A stretch of DNA of 59,126 nucleotides, from positions 1 to 59,126 of the forward strand of contig JAFGJF010000137.1 of the NCBI GenBank assembly GCA_016929205.1, written 5' to 3'. This document shows positions 15,494 to 24,139 of the stretch, piece by piece (positions within the stretch are counted from its first letter, which is position 1; the number at the start of each line of letters is the position of its first letter). The notes below the pieces were generated by a model. It ran no database searches. It saw only the letters and a program-made list of their open reading frames with translations, and was not told where the DNA came from. The DNA comes from Anaerolineae bacterium. GTDB taxonomy: Bacteria > Chloroflexota > Anaerolineae > JAFGEY01. A program made the translations under genes and the position numbers.

Positions 15494-17383
15494 ATGAAAA
15501 AGCTTACCCGAAGAGACTTTTTGCGTACAGCAGCGATGGCCGCCGCCGGAGCTGTAGCCGTGGCTTGCCAGCCGCAGACCGTCGTCGTCAAAGAAACAGT
15601 CGAGGTCGAAAAGGAAAAAGTCGTCAAAGAAACGGTTGTCGTCGAAAAAGAGGTCGAAAAGGAAAAGGTCGTCAAAGAAACGGTTGTCGTCGAAAAAGAG
15701 GTCGAAAAGGAGACGATTGTTACGCCTACGCCGGATGCGTATACCACGATGTACGGCGAAAAGCTGCCTCGCGACGCGGCTCCCTACGATCAGCAAATCT
15801 TTTATGAGCCTGGCAGCATCACTGCCAATCAAACCACCTTTGATTTCGAGGTCGCCGTCTATCAGCGGTTCTCGCTCAGTGATTTGTTTGGGGATCGTTT
15901 GGTGCTGCTGGATAAGGATTTTAACGTCATCCCCATTTCAGCAGAAGGTTGGGAGGTATCCGATGATGGCCTGACCTGGACATTCTACATCAGGGAAGGG
16001 CTGCTCTGGAGCGATAATACGCCGGTGACGGCCCACGACTGGGAAGCCACCTATGAGATGATCGCTAATCCCGAGCACGCCTGGGACTTTGCCTGGTTTT
16101 ACATGGGTGTGCTGGAGAACTGGGACGAGTGTATTGCCGGCGAGGTGCCTCCGGAGGACGTCGGCGTCTGGGCGGAGGACGATCGCACCCTCAAGATCCG
16201 GACCAAGGTGCCATGGCCGCCGCTGCCAGCGATGATGGTGTTCAGCTTTGTCCAACAGAAAAAAGCGCTGGATGAGCATGGCCCGTTATACAATAGCAGC
16301 CTCGAGACCAGCGTTTCCTGTGGTCCCTTTGTCCTGGATGTGTTTGAGCCCGGTAAACGGATCGAGCACGTGCCCAATCCGCTCTACAAGGGTGTTATGG
16401 GGCCGCCGCGTCTCAAGCGGCTGATAGCTACATACATGGATCCGGCGACGTATTTCCTGGCCTTCCAAAACCACGAGATTGACCGCGTCGGTTACGAGGC
16501 GCTTAGCGCGGCCGACCTGGCGCTGATCCAGGGCGATCCGGTGATGAGGGCCAACTATTTGCGCCATTACGGCGATTTCCGCACCGACTATTTGCTGTTC
16601 GACACCTTTAACCCGCCGTTCAACGATCTCAACGTGCGCAAAGCATTTGCCTATGCCGTGGACCGCGAGTCGATCGTCAAGAACGTGTGGACGGAGCTCC
16701 GTGCGATGCCCGCTCACTCGATGCTGATGCCCGGTTATCCGGCCTCGGACACGCTAGGCAAGCTGGAGCAGTATCAGAACTATGATCCCGCGCTGGCGCG
16801 GGAATACCTGACCAAGGCCGGCTTCCCCGACGGCGCGGGTTTTCCCAAGCTGGAGCTCTGGCTGCGCAACGAGCCTCCCGCGATGCAGGCCGTTTACCAG
16901 GCCGTGGCTGCCTCTATTTCCGAGACGCTGAACATCGAACTCGAGGTCTCCAACAAGGACTACAAGGTGTACATGGATGCTTTGAACGCCAAGCCGACCC
17001 AGATCACGCTTGGCGGCGTGTCCTATGGCATGGACTTTTTGGATCCGTCCAACTTGCTCGGCATCTGGGTCTCCACGGGCCGCCACACCTGGAAAAACGA
17101 CGAGTTCGACCGGCTCGTTCGCGAAGCCAGCAGCATGACCGGGAATCCGGAAAAGCGGTTCGAGATGTTCCAGGAGGCGGAGAAAATCCTGGTGGATGAC
17201 GTCGGCGGGGTGTTTCTCAATCACCGCTGGGCGGCAGAAATCTACCAGCCCTACATCCAATCGCCGGGAATGCGCATCCCCGACTCGCAAGGCATCGCGG
17301 CTTTTCACTGGGGCAACGACTGGATATGGAACGAGATGTATATCGGCAAAGACGTTGCGGATTACGATACTCCGCGTACCTAG
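15494..17383 (+). CDS. Peptide/nickel-type ABC substrate-binding lipoprotein (family 5)
   Basis: The 629-residue protein begins MKKLTRRDFLRTAAMAAAGA, a Tat twin-arginine signal, and has Cys25 after AVAVA as a lipobox, so it should be exported folded and anchored by lipid. Residues about 30-75 are a charged Val/Lys/Glu repeat that probably works as a tether, followed by a family 5 solute-binding domain (WTFYIREGLLWSDNTPVTAHDW, RKAFAYAVDRESIV, and a C-terminal RRxx-type DPSNLLGIW region). The family binds oligopeptides, dipeptides or other mid-sized solutes. I chose ATG 15494 because AGGAGG lies 7 bases before it and the Tat motif follows; an in-frame ATG at 15431 would bury the signal. Confidence 0.92.
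   Translation: MKKLTRRDFLRTAAMAAAGAVAVACQPQTVVVKETVEVEKEKVVKETVVVEKEVEKEKVVKETVVVEKEVEKETIVTPTPDAYTTMYGEKLPRDAAPYDQQIFYEPGSITANQTTFDFEVAVYQRFSLSDLFGDRLVLLDKDFNVIPISAEGWEVSDDGLTWTFYIREGLLWSDNTPVTAHDWEATYEMIANPEHAWDFAWFYMGVLENWDECIAGEVPPEDVGVWAEDDRTLKIRTKVPWPPLPAMMVFSFVQQKKALDEHGPLYNSSLETSVSCGPFVLDVFEPGKRIEHVPNPLYKGVMGPPRLKRLIATYMDPATYFLAFQNHEIDRVGYEALSAADLALIQGDPVMRANYLRHYGDFRTDYLLFDTFNPPFNDLNVRKAFAYAVDRESIVKNVWTELRAMPAHSMLMPGYPASDTLGKLEQYQNYDPALAREYLTKAGFPDGAGFPKLELWLRNEPPAMQAVYQAVAASISETLNIELEVSNKDYKVYMDALNAKPTQITLGGVSYGMDFLDPSNLLGIWVSTGRHTWKNDEFDRLVREASSMTGNPEKRFEMFQEAEKILVDDVGGVFLNHRWAAEIYQPYIQSPGMRIPDSQGIAAFHWGNDWIWNEMYIGKDVADYDTPRT
15620..15715 (+). repeat. 48-bp tandem repeat encoding the tether
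   Basis: Units at 15620-15667 and 15668-15715 differ at only a few bases and encode VVKETVVVEKEVEKE(K/T)-type repeats. A shorter, diverged copy precedes them at about 15581-15619. Copy number could vary between strains. Confidence 0.8.
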
Positions 17384-17400
17384 CAGGTTGATCGGTTCGC

Positions 17401-17437
17401 GGCAGGGGCTGAGGCGGATAAAGCCTCAGCTCCTGCC
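17401..17437 (+). terminator. Strong hairpin between binding protein and permease genes
   Basis: GGCAGGGGCTGAGGC (17401-17415) pairs with GCCTCAGCTCCTGCC (17423-17437) with one G-U pair and a 7-base loop. No uninterrupted T-run follows. Placed between a binding protein and its permeases, it more likely stops part of the transcripts or protects the upstream mRNA, giving more binding protein than permease. Confidence 0.65.
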
Positions 17438-17509
17438 CATTCTTTGTGTTATCTCGGTCTGGACACAATGTGAGTTTAGTGTTAGGTAGTCAGGGTCAAG
17501 GAGCTCTGT

Positions 17510-18475
17510 ATGACGCGTTATATCCTGGGCAGGCTGGCATCGGTGATCTTTGTCCTCTTGGCCGTTTCCATGATTACTTTTTCTTTGATGCGTGCCGTCC
17601 CCGGTGGCCCTTTCGATGAGGGCAAGCAGCGGCTGCCGGAGACGGCCAAAGCCAACATCTTGAGAAAATATGGCCTGGACCAACCGGTCTGGAAACAGTA
17701 TCTCAAGTATATGTGGAATGCGCTGCACCTGGATTTTGGCATCCCCTACCAACAGCCGATGACCACCGTGACTGCGTTGATCGCCGAGACGTGGCTCGTG
17801 ACCGCCCAGCTCGGGGCGATGACGATTGTGTTGTCCTACAGCCTGGGCCTGGTGATGGGCCTTATCGCGGCCTATTTTCAGAATTCGTGGCTGGATAACC
17901 TGGTCACATTTGTCGCGATGCTGGGAACGACGATCCCGAATTTTGTCGTCGCCTTGTGGCTGCTGCTCATTTTCTCGATCCAGCTCAAGTGGCTGCCCAT
18001 GGGCGGTTGGAGCGACGAGCGGAACTGGCTCATTCCGGGCATCTTGTCCAAAGATTGGATTATGCCCGTCGTGGCCTACTCACTGCGCCCGTTTTCCACG
18101 GTGGCGCGGTACACGCGGTCCAGCGTGGTAGACGTTATCCACGCTGACTATGTGCGAACGGCCCGAGCCAAAGGGTTGAGGGAACCGATGATTATCCTGC
18201 GGCACGTCCTCAAGAACGCCTTGATTCCAATGATCACCGTCTTGGGACCGGATATTCCCAACCTGTTGACCGGTTCGATCTTTATCGAGGCGACCTTTCG
18301 CATCCCGGGTCTGGGCAAGTATTTTTGGACGAGCACATTTAACCGGGATTACCCCATGATTATGGCTCTTTCTCTGCTGATCGCTTTTCTGTGGAGCATC
18401 ACCCAACTGCTGACGGACATCTTTTATACTTGGGCAGATCCAAGGGTGCGTCTTGGCGAGGCAAAGGGGGCATAA
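17510..18475 (+). CDS. ABC transporter permease, DppB/OppB type
   Basis: The 321-residue permease starts MTRYILGRLASVIFVLLAVS and has six membrane helices. The binding-protein-dependent transport motif lies in the cytoplasmic loop VRTARAKGLREPMIILRHVLKNALIPMI (written here only to show the EAA-type region). The FDEGKQRLPETAKANILRK segment after helix 1 is the usual external domain of DppB proteins. AAGGAG lies 6 bases before the ATG. Its stop overlaps the next start by one base (TAATG). Confidence 0.93.
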   Translation: MTRYILGRLASVIFVLLAVSMITFSLMRAVPGGPFDEGKQRLPETAKANILRKYGLDQPVWKQYLKYMWNALHLDFGIPYQQPMTTVTALIAETWLVTAQLGAMTIVLSYSLGLVMGLIAAYFQNSWLDNLVTFVAMLGTTIPNFVVALWLLLIFSIQLKWLPMGGWSDERNWLIPGILSKDWIMPVVAYSLRPFSTVARYTRSSVVDVIHADYVRTARAKGLREPMIILRHVLKNALIPMITVLGPDIPNLLTGSIFIEATFRIPGLGKYFWTSTFNRDYPMIMALSLLIAFLWSITQLLTDIFYTWADPRVRLGEAKGA

Positions 18476-19380
18476 TGGCGACGATGACGACAAAGGTGGA
18501 ACGACCCAGCGCACAAGAGATTCAATATCAGCAGCGCTCTCTATGGGGAGACGCGGTGAGACGGTTCCTTAGAAACAGGTTGGCCGTGTTCGGGCTGGTC
18601 ATCGTGCTTTTTTTCCTCTTTCTGGCTGTCTTTGCCGATATCATCGCCCCGTATCCTTACGACCAGGCTCATTTCACCTCAACTTTGCGATTTCCACTTC
18701 AGGAGCCCGGCTTTATCTTGGGCACGGACGAGATCGGGCGAGATTATCTCAGCCGCTTGATCTATGGGGCCAGGACCTCGATGACCATTGGCCTGGTCGT
18801 CCAGGTGATCGCTTTTGGTATCGGTGTGCCTTTGGGTGCCATCGCCGGTTTGCGAGGCGGTGTCACCGATTTTGTCGTGATGCGGGTTGTAGACGTGATG
18901 ACCGCTTTTCCCGGCCTCTTGCTGGCGATTCTGCTGGTCGCCGTGTGGGGCGGGGGAATGTGGAAGGTGATTGCCATCCTCGGTTTTACCAGTTGGGTTG
19001 GCGTGACGCGGATCACGCGCGCCCAGATGCTGACGTTGCGGGAAAAAGAGTATGTGGAAGCGGCGCGTGGCATCGGGGCCAAAGAGGGGCGGATCATCGT
19101 CAAGCATCTGCTGCCCAACGCGCTGACACCGCTGCTGGTTGCCCTCAGTTTTGGTATCCCCGGCGCTATTTTCGGCGAGGCGGGGTTGAGTTTTATGGGC
19201 ATTGGAATCAACGACCCCGTAGCCAGCTGGGGTAAGATGGTCGGTATGAGTACCAGCTATGTGCGCGTTTACTGGTACCTGGCCCTTTTTCCAACTCTGC
19301 TCATCGCCCTGACGATGCTGGGGTTCTCTTTTGTCGGCGATGGCTTGCGTGACGCACTGGATCCCAGACTTCTCGAATAG
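18475..19380 (+). CDS. ABC transporter permease, DppC/OppC type
   Basis: This 301-residue permease begins with a cytoplasmic tail, then AVFGLVIVLFFLFLAVFADI as helix 1, the FILGTDEIGRDYLSRLIYGA signature of DppC proteins, and an EAA-type loop (VEAARGIGAKEGRIIVKHLL). ATG 18475 overlaps the stop of the upstream permease by one base, and I prefer it to an in-frame ATG at 18391 inside that gene. The operon has no DppD/DppF ATPases; these must be supplied from elsewhere. Confidence 0.93.
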   Translation: MATMTTKVERPSAQEIQYQQRSLWGDAVRRFLRNRLAVFGLVIVLFFLFLAVFADIIAPYPYDQAHFTSTLRFPLQEPGFILGTDEIGRDYLSRLIYGARTSMTIGLVVQVIAFGIGVPLGAIAGLRGGVTDFVVMRVVDVMTAFPGLLLAILLVAVWGGGMWKVIAILGFTSWVGVTRITRAQMLTLREKEYVEAARGIGAKEGRIIVKHLLPNALTPLLVALSFGIPGAIFGEAGLSFMGIGINDPVASWGKMVGMSTSYVRVYWYLALFPTLLIALTMLGFSFVGDGLRDALDPRLLE

Positions 19381-19398
19381 GTGATATGGAGGCTCAAG

Positions 19399-19890
19399 AT
19401 GCGCAAAACCGCAAAACTCACTGTCGTATTTCTGCTGCTTTTCCTGAGCCTGTCGGGCTTTGCTGCCTGCAAGCGGGCCGGCAACGGAGGAACGCCTGTT
19501 GAGGAAAAGGCAACGCCAACGCTTATCACAGACGCGACGGTGCCGGCAACGCATGTCTGGAAACAGCCCACCACGATCATTGAGTCCACAATCGCTGCTA
19601 CTGTGGAGGCCACCGCGACGCCCGCTTCTGACGAGGCCAAATTGATCGAGCGGGGGAAAATGATCTATGCAAAAATCGAGTGCAACACCTGTCACGGTGA
19701 CAACGGGGAGGGACTTTCTGATAAGGGTGCCAAATTGGCCGGCACGGCTTTGACCGAAGCAGAGTTCAGGGATATCCTCAGAACCGGGGCCAAGGGTGAA
19801 TTGGGTAATGAGCATATCTTTGGCACGAGTGTGGTCAGCGAATCCGGGATCACAGCCGTATACGTTTTCCTGCAGTCTCTGGGACCCTGA
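19399..19890 (+). CDS. c-type cytochrome lipoprotein without a distal methionine
   Basis: The 163-residue protein has a signal sequence ending at Cys24 (SGFAAC lipobox), a Thr/Ala/Pro-rich linker to about 78, and a small cytochrome c domain with one haem site C95-N-T-C98-H99 followed by GDNGEG. Class I cytochromes normally have a distal Met ligand 40-60 residues on. Here there is no Met after the haem site, and a His in ELGNEHIFG lies roughly where the ligand loop should be. The protein is probably membrane-tethered outside the cell. It follows the permease gene directly, with TGGAGG 6 bases before ATG 19399. Why a cytochrome shares an operon with a peptide-type transporter is unclear. Confidence 0.82.
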   Translation: MRKTAKLTVVFLLLFLSLSGFAACKRAGNGGTPVEEKATPTLITDATVPATHVWKQPTTIIESTIAATVEATATPASDEAKLIERGKMIYAKIECNTCHGDNGEGLSDKGAKLAGTALTEAEFRDILRTGAKGELGNEHIFGTSVVSESGITAVYVFLQSLGP

Positions 19891-19900
19891 GCAGCACAAG

Positions 19901-20584
19901 CTATACCTGGACCAGCTTGTACCCTACACCCCATACCGTTTCGATCTCGACGCCGCTGCCAGCCAATTTTTCGCGTAGATGGGCAACGTGCACGTCAACC
20001 GTTCGCGTCTGCCCATAAAAGTCGAATCCCCACACCAATTCGATCAGCTTTTCCCGGCTGAGAACAATGCCCTTGTTTTCCAACAGGGTTAGCAGCAGAT
20101 CGAATTCCTTGGTTCGCAAGTTGATCGGAACATCGTCTACAGTTGCCTCGCGGCTGGCCGTGTCGATCTGGAGCTTGCCGACGGACTCGGTCTCGCGCGT
20201 TTTTTCCTGTTTTGCCACCGTCGCCCGGCGCAGCACGGCCTTGATCCACGCCACCAGCTCGCGCGGGTTAAAGGGTTTGGTCAAGTAGGCGTCGGCCCCC
20301 AGTTCGAGTCCCACGATCTTGTCGATGGGATCGTCTCGGGCGGTGAGCATGACGATTGGCGTGTCCGACCGAGCGCGTACGCTGCGACAGATGTCCCAGC
20401 CGTCTATCCGTGGAAGCATCAAATCGAGCACGATCAGATCGGGCGTAATTTGGTCGATCTGGGCCAATGCCTGCTCGCCATCGTTCGCGCTGTGTACGAC
20501 GAACCCTTCTTTTTCAAGGTACATTTGTGCCAGTTCGATGATGTGCTGTTCGTCATCGATGAGCAGGATTGTTTGTCCACTCAT
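19901..20584 (-). CDS. OmpR/PhoB-family response regulator
   Basis: The 227-residue protein has a receiver domain (about 4-117) with acidic pocket Asp10-Asp11, phosphoacceptor Asp54 (LIVLDLMLP) and Lys103 (YLTKPF). The C-terminal winged helix (about 135-227) has RTKEFDLLLTLLENKGIVLSR and the TVDVHVAHLREKL recognition region. No histidine kinase gene is adjacent, so the partner is elsewhere. It is the last gene of the minus-strand unit, 9 bases after mnmE, and converges with the cytochrome gene with only 10 bases between stops. Confidence 0.93.
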   Translation of the reverse strand: MSGQTILLIDDEQHIIELAQMYLEKEGFVVHSANDGEQALAQIDQITPDLIVLDLMLPRIDGWDICRSVRARSDTPIVMLTARDDPIDKIVGLELGADAYLTKPFNPRELVAWIKAVLRRATVAKQEKTRETESVGKLQIDTASREATVDDVPINLRTKEFDLLLTLLENKGIVLSREKLIELVWGFDFYGQTRTVDVHVAHLREKLAGSGVEIETVWGVGYKLVQV

Positions 20585-20593
20585 ATCACATTT

Positions 20594-21970
20594 CTACTTG
20601 CCGATGCAGAACCGGCTGAAAATCGTTTCCAGCAGTGTGTCGCTTGCCGTCTCGCCGGTGATCTCGCCCAGAATGTTCGCCGCGGCAGTTACGTCAATGC
20701 TGATAAAATCAGCCGGCATGTCGCGCTGGTGGGCCTGCATGGCGTGCTCGGCATGATCGCGAGCGCGGCGCAGCACATCCTGGTGGCGGGGATTGCTTAC
20801 CAGTGTTGTGTCCGACGTGACGACCTGACCGGCGAACACGATGTCATTGATCGCCTTTTCCAACGCTTGAATCCCCTCGCCGGTCAGCGCCGAGATCTCG
20901 ACGCGCGGCGCGTGCGGCAGCAACGGCCGGGCGTCGACAATGACCGGCAGATCGGTTTTGTTGATCACCACGATAGCCGGCTTGGCGCCGATCAGGGCGG
21001 CTATCTCGCAGTCCTGGGCAGCCAGTGGCTCGTTCGCATCGAGCACCAGCAGTGCCAGGTCAGCCTGGGCGACTGCGGCGCGGCTGCGCTCGATTCCCAA
21101 GCCCTCGATCATATCCCCGGTTGGAGCGCGGATGCCGGCGGTGTCGATCAAGACCAGGGGAATGCCGTCCAGGTTGAGTGTCTCTTCAAGTGTATCGCGC
21201 GTCGTGCCCGGAATCGGTGTGACAATGGCCCGTTCAATGCGCAGCAAGGCATTGAGCAGGCTGCTTTTGCCCACGTTGGGCCTGCCGACGATGGCTGTGC
21301 GCACGCCCTGGCGATAAATGCGGCCGCGTTCCGCATGGGCAAGCAGATCGTCCAGCATCTGGCGGGCGGCGCGCAAATCGTCACCGATGTCATAGGGTGG
21401 GATCTCATCCTGGGCAAAGTCAATGCTGGCGACCAGCCAGCCCAACGCTGCCATCAATCTCTCGCGCACCTGGCGCACCTGGCTCGACAGGTGTCCGTCC
21501 AATTGGTCGACGGCCAGACGAAGCCCGGCTTGTGTCCTGGCCTCCACCATATCGGCGACGGCCTCGGCCTGAGCCAGGTCGAGGCGGCCGTTGAGAAAAG
21601 CGCGCAGCGTAAACTCGCCCGGTCCAGCCAGGCGCGCGCCGTGCTGCAGACAGAGGTCGAGCACCCGGCGCAAGGGCATCGGGCCGCCGTGGCAGTTGAT
21701 TTCAACGACGTCCTGCCGGGTATACGTCCTGGGCGCGGGCATATAGGTTGCCAATACCTCGTCGACGATCTGGCCGTCGGCAGGGTCAACGATGTGGCCA
21801 TAGGTCAGAACCCGCGCGGTAAATGTCTTGTCGCCGCCAAAGATGCATCGCAGGATGGCCAATGCATCTGGTCCGCTCAGGCGTACGATACCAATGCCGC
21901 CGCTGCCAATTGGCGTGGCTACCGCGGCGATGGTGTCGACCGGAGAGAGGGTGGCTATTGGTTCACTCAT
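20594..21970 (-). CDS. mnmE: tRNA uridine-5-carboxymethylaminomethyl modification GTPase MnmE
   Basis: MnmE with MnmG places the cmnm5 group on the wobble uridine of certain tRNAs. The protein (about 458 residues from ATG 21970) has the N-terminal formyl-folate-binding domain (VDTIAAVATPIGSGGIGIVRLSG), a helical domain with an embedded G domain (GRPNVGKSSLLNALL, PGTTRDTLEE, DTAG, NKTD), and the invariant C-terminal C-x-G-K as FCIGK. The start at 21970 overlaps the rlmN stop by 4 bases; an in-frame ATG at 22003 lies inside rlmN and would add residues outside the family. The partner mnmG is not in the window. Confidence 0.96.
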   Translation of the reverse strand: MSEPIATLSPVDTIAAVATPIGSGGIGIVRLSGPDALAILRCIFGGDKTFTARVLTYGHIVDPADGQIVDEVLATYMPAPRTYTRQDVVEINCHGGPMPLRRVLDLCLQHGARLAGPGEFTLRAFLNGRLDLAQAEAVADMVEARTQAGLRLAVDQLDGHLSSQVRQVRERLMAALGWLVASIDFAQDEIPPYDIGDDLRAARQMLDDLLAHAERGRIYRQGVRTAIVGRPNVGKSSLLNALLRIERAIVTPIPGTTRDTLEETLNLDGIPLVLIDTAGIRAPTGDMIEGLGIERSRAAVAQADLALLVLDANEPLAAQDCEIAALIGAKPAIVVINKTDLPVIVDARPLLPHAPRVEISALTGEGIQALEKAINDIVFAGQVVTSDTTLVSNPRHQDVLRRARDHAEHAMQAHQRDMPADFISIDVTAAANILGEITGETASDTLLETIFSRFCIGK

Positions 21971-23025
21971 ACACTGCTGTTCCGCCGTCGCAATTGTCCG
22001 CATCCGGCCTGAATGTCGATCCCGCGGCCAAGCCGTACGGTGACCTCAATGCCGCTTTCCTGCAAGACGCGCTGAAAGACCTGGACTCGTTCCAACGGGG
22101 ATGGCTTGTAGGCGCTGCCGGGCGATGGGTTGAGCGGGATGAGGTTGACGTGGCACATCAGCCGCTTTAGCAGTATCGCTGTGTGTTGAGCCTGTTCGTG
22201 CGAGTCGTTGATGCCATCGATCAGGGCATATTCGATCGTGATTCGCCGCCCGGTGTGTTCGACGTATGCCCGGCAGGCGTGCAGCAGTTTGGCCAGCGGA
22301 TAGCGCTTGTTGAGCGGCACCAACCGGTCGCGCAGCGCGTCGTTGGGGGCATGCAGCGAAACAGCCAGGCCCACCTGCAAGCTCTCCTGGGCGAGTTGTT
22401 CGATGCCGGGAACGTATCCGGCGGTCGAGATCGTGATCTTGCGCGCCCCCATGTTGAATCCCTGCCCATCGTTCCATGTCTCCACCGCTTGCCACATGGC
22501 CTCGTAATTGAGTAGCGGTTCTCCCATACCCATCAGCACGATGTTGGTCAGCGATTGATTTTCCTCGCGCAACTGGCGGCCAAAATAGAGCGGTTGGGCG
22601 ATGATTTCACCCGCACTCAGGTCGCGTGTGAACCCGTTTTGTCCGGTTGCACAGAACGCGCACCCGATCGGGCAGCCGACCTGGGTCGAAACGCAGACCG
22701 TGTTGCGGCGATCGTATCTCATCAACACACTTTCGATCGTTTCACCATCGGCCAGGCTAAAGAGTGTTTTGGTTGTGAATCCATCGCTGGACGACTGGCT
22801 ATCGATTGGGGCGAGTGGATCGATCGTATAGACGCTCGCAAATCGCTCGCGCAGCGTTTTGGGCAGGTTGGTCATCTCTTCGAACCGGGTGGCGAGGTGG
22901 ACGTAAAGCCATTCCCAGATTTGTTCTGCCCGGAACTTGGGCTGTTTCCACATGGCCAGCTGGATCTGCAAAGCGTCTTTGCTCAGATCCAACAGATTAG
23001 CCGACGAGGGTCCAAGGTCGATCAT
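21967..23025 (-). CDS. rlmN: 23S rRNA (A2503-C2)/tRNA A37 methyltransferase RlmN
   Basis: RlmN is a radical-SAM enzyme that makes m2A at 23S A2503 and tRNA A37. The 352-residue protein has the 4Fe-4S motif Cys118-x3-Cys122-x2-Cys125 (GCPIGCAFC), the upstream catalytic Cys111 (CVSTQ), the SAM-binding MGMGEPLLNYE segment, and the methyl-carrying Cys342 in GIDIQAGCGQL. It overlaps the HAD phosphatase gene before it and mnmE after it by 4 bases each, so the three are translated as a unit. Confidence 0.96.
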   Translation of the reverse strand: MIDLGPSSANLLDLSKDALQIQLAMWKQPKFRAEQIWEWLYVHLATRFEEMTNLPKTLRERFASVYTIDPLAPIDSQSSSDGFTTKTLFSLADGETIESVLMRYDRRNTVCVSTQVGCPIGCAFCATGQNGFTRDLSAGEIIAQPLYFGRQLREENQSLTNIVLMGMGEPLLNYEAMWQAVETWNDGQGFNMGARKITISTAGYVPGIEQLAQESLQVGLAVSLHAPNDALRDRLVPLNKRYPLAKLLHACRAYVEHTGRRITIEYALIDGINDSHEQAQHTAILLKRLMCHVNLIPLNPSPGSAYKPSPLERVQVFQRVLQESGIEVTVRLGRGIDIQAGCGQLRRRNSSV

Positions 23026-23822
23026 TGCGCCAATACCTGTTTCCAGCCGGCCACGAGCGCCTGAATGTCGTCGAGCACAATATCGGGCTTGATGTCAGAT
23101 GCCGCCAGGCGGGCACGGTCGGTTGCGCCAGACAGGGTGAGGATGCTGAGCAAGCCCGCTCGCTGGGCCGAGAGGATGTCGGTTTCCGGACGGTCGCCAA
23201 CGGCGGCGGTGGTTTGGGGTGTCGCACCCATCCGCTTGATCGCCTGTTCCATCAGAAACGTCTCGGGTTTGCCGACGATGAATGGTTTTTGGTCGGTCGC
23301 CGCTTCGACGGCAGCGACGATGGTGCCGGTGCCGGGAACCTGACCTTCGGGCACGGGCAACGTGCGGTCGGGGTTGCTGGCGATGAACGGCACACCGGAG
23401 CGAATGAGCAGCGTGGCTTCGCGCAGCTTGGCATAGGTGATGTCGCGATCAAAGCTGACGACCACGGCGACGGGATCGCGCCGGCTGAGGATAAACCCGG
23501 CCCGTTGGAGGGCGTCGTGCATGCCTTCCTCACAGATGGCGTAAATGCGCGATCCACGTGGGAACCGGCCGCTGAGATAGTCAGCCGTACCGATCGCCGA
23601 GGTCAGAACGTCGCTTTCCTGGATGGTCACGCCCATTCGCGCCATTTTGAGTACATACATTTCAGGGGTCAATGTTGCATTGTTGGTAACGAGTTGGAAA
23701 CACAAGCCTTGCTCGCGGATAAACGCAAAAAAAGTGTCCAGGCCGGGCAGCGGTTTGTCACCGAGATATAGTACGCCATCCATATCGATGATCAGGTTAC
23801 GGATTGACTTTAATCGATTCAT
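23022..23822 (-). CDS. HAD-superfamily phosphatase, NagD/p-nitrophenyl phosphatase type
   Basis: The 266-residue protein has HAD motif I IDMDGVLYLGD (nucleophile and acid/base Asp), the TNNAT segment of motif II, IVGKPE with the motif III Lys, and AVGDRPETDILSAQRAG as motif IV. The cap insertion between motifs II and III is of the NagD type. Such enzymes dephosphorylate small phosphates such as nucleotides, glycolyl phosphates or sugar phosphates; the substrate is not known. ATG 23822 has GGAG 6 bases upstream, which favours it over the TTG at 23834. Confidence 0.88.
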   Translation of the reverse strand: MNRLKSIRNLIIDMDGVLYLGDKPLPGLDTFFAFIREQGLCFQLVTNNATLTPEMYVLKMARMGVTIQESDVLTSAIGTADYLSGRFPRGSRIYAICEEGMHDALQRAGFILSRRDPVAVVVSFDRDITYAKLREATLLIRSGVPFIASNPDRTLPVPEGQVPGTGTIVAAVEAATDQKPFIVGKPETFLMEQAIKRMGATPQTTAAVGDRPETDILSAQRAGLLSILTLSGATDRARLAASDIKPDIVLDDIQALVAGWKQVLAQ

Positions 23823-23860
23823 TGTTGTCTCCAATGGTTGTCCAGAATACGCAAAGTGGT

Positions 23861-24022
23861 TTACTCTATTTCGGTGAACGCATTTTTACTGACGACACAG
23901 TCAGGGCACGTCCAGTCATCGGGCAAGTCCTCAAATGGCGTTCCCGGCTCGATGCCGATTTCGGGATCTCCATCTTGAGGATCGTAAACGTAGCCGCAAG
24001 ATTGGCATTCCCACTTGGTCAT
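23861..24022 (-). CDS. Rubredoxin
   Basis: A 53-residue electron carrier with one Fe(Cys)4 site. The protein runs [18 protein letters not shown] at the start, with Cys6 and Cys9, and ends with [15 protein letters not shown], with Cys39 and Cys42. The aromatic core (Trp4, Tyr11, Tyr13, Phe30, Trp37) is also complete. It has an AAAGGGTGGG region before its ATG. The gene is the first of the minus-strand set, 38 bases before the HAD phosphatase gene, and may share a transcript with rlmN and mnmE. Rubredoxins serve oxygen- and peroxide-reducing enzymes in anaerobes, and no such partner gene is adjacent. Confidence 0.95.
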   Translation of the reverse strand: MTKWECQSCGYVYDPQDGDPEIGIEPGTPFEDLPDDWTCPDCVVSKNAFTEIE

Positions 24023-24054
24023 TGTGTTTTCCCACCCTTTCTTTCAAACTCAAA

Positions 24055-24083
24055 TTGTGCCAATGGCAAACTTGTGGTATACT
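24055..24083 (+). promoter_or_regulatory. Promoter of the 77-residue conserved protein
   Basis: TTGTGC (24055-24060) and TATACT (24078-24083) are 17 bases apart, about 57 bases before the GTG at 24140. Confidence 0.6.
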
Positions 24084-24139
24084 TTGTGTCAGTACGTGTT
24101 TTTCAGACAGACCATTGTTTATGGACAAAGGAGGTCAAT

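Noticed and set aside
15620..15715. Possible CRISPR array
   Set aside because: Only two or three 48-bp units with no spacers, inside a coding region; it is a tether-coding tandem repeat.
20450..22012. Long plus-strand open frame opposite mnmE
   Set aside because: It lies antisense to a full, well-conserved gene, has no start context and encodes no recognisable domain; high GC content makes such antisense frames common.
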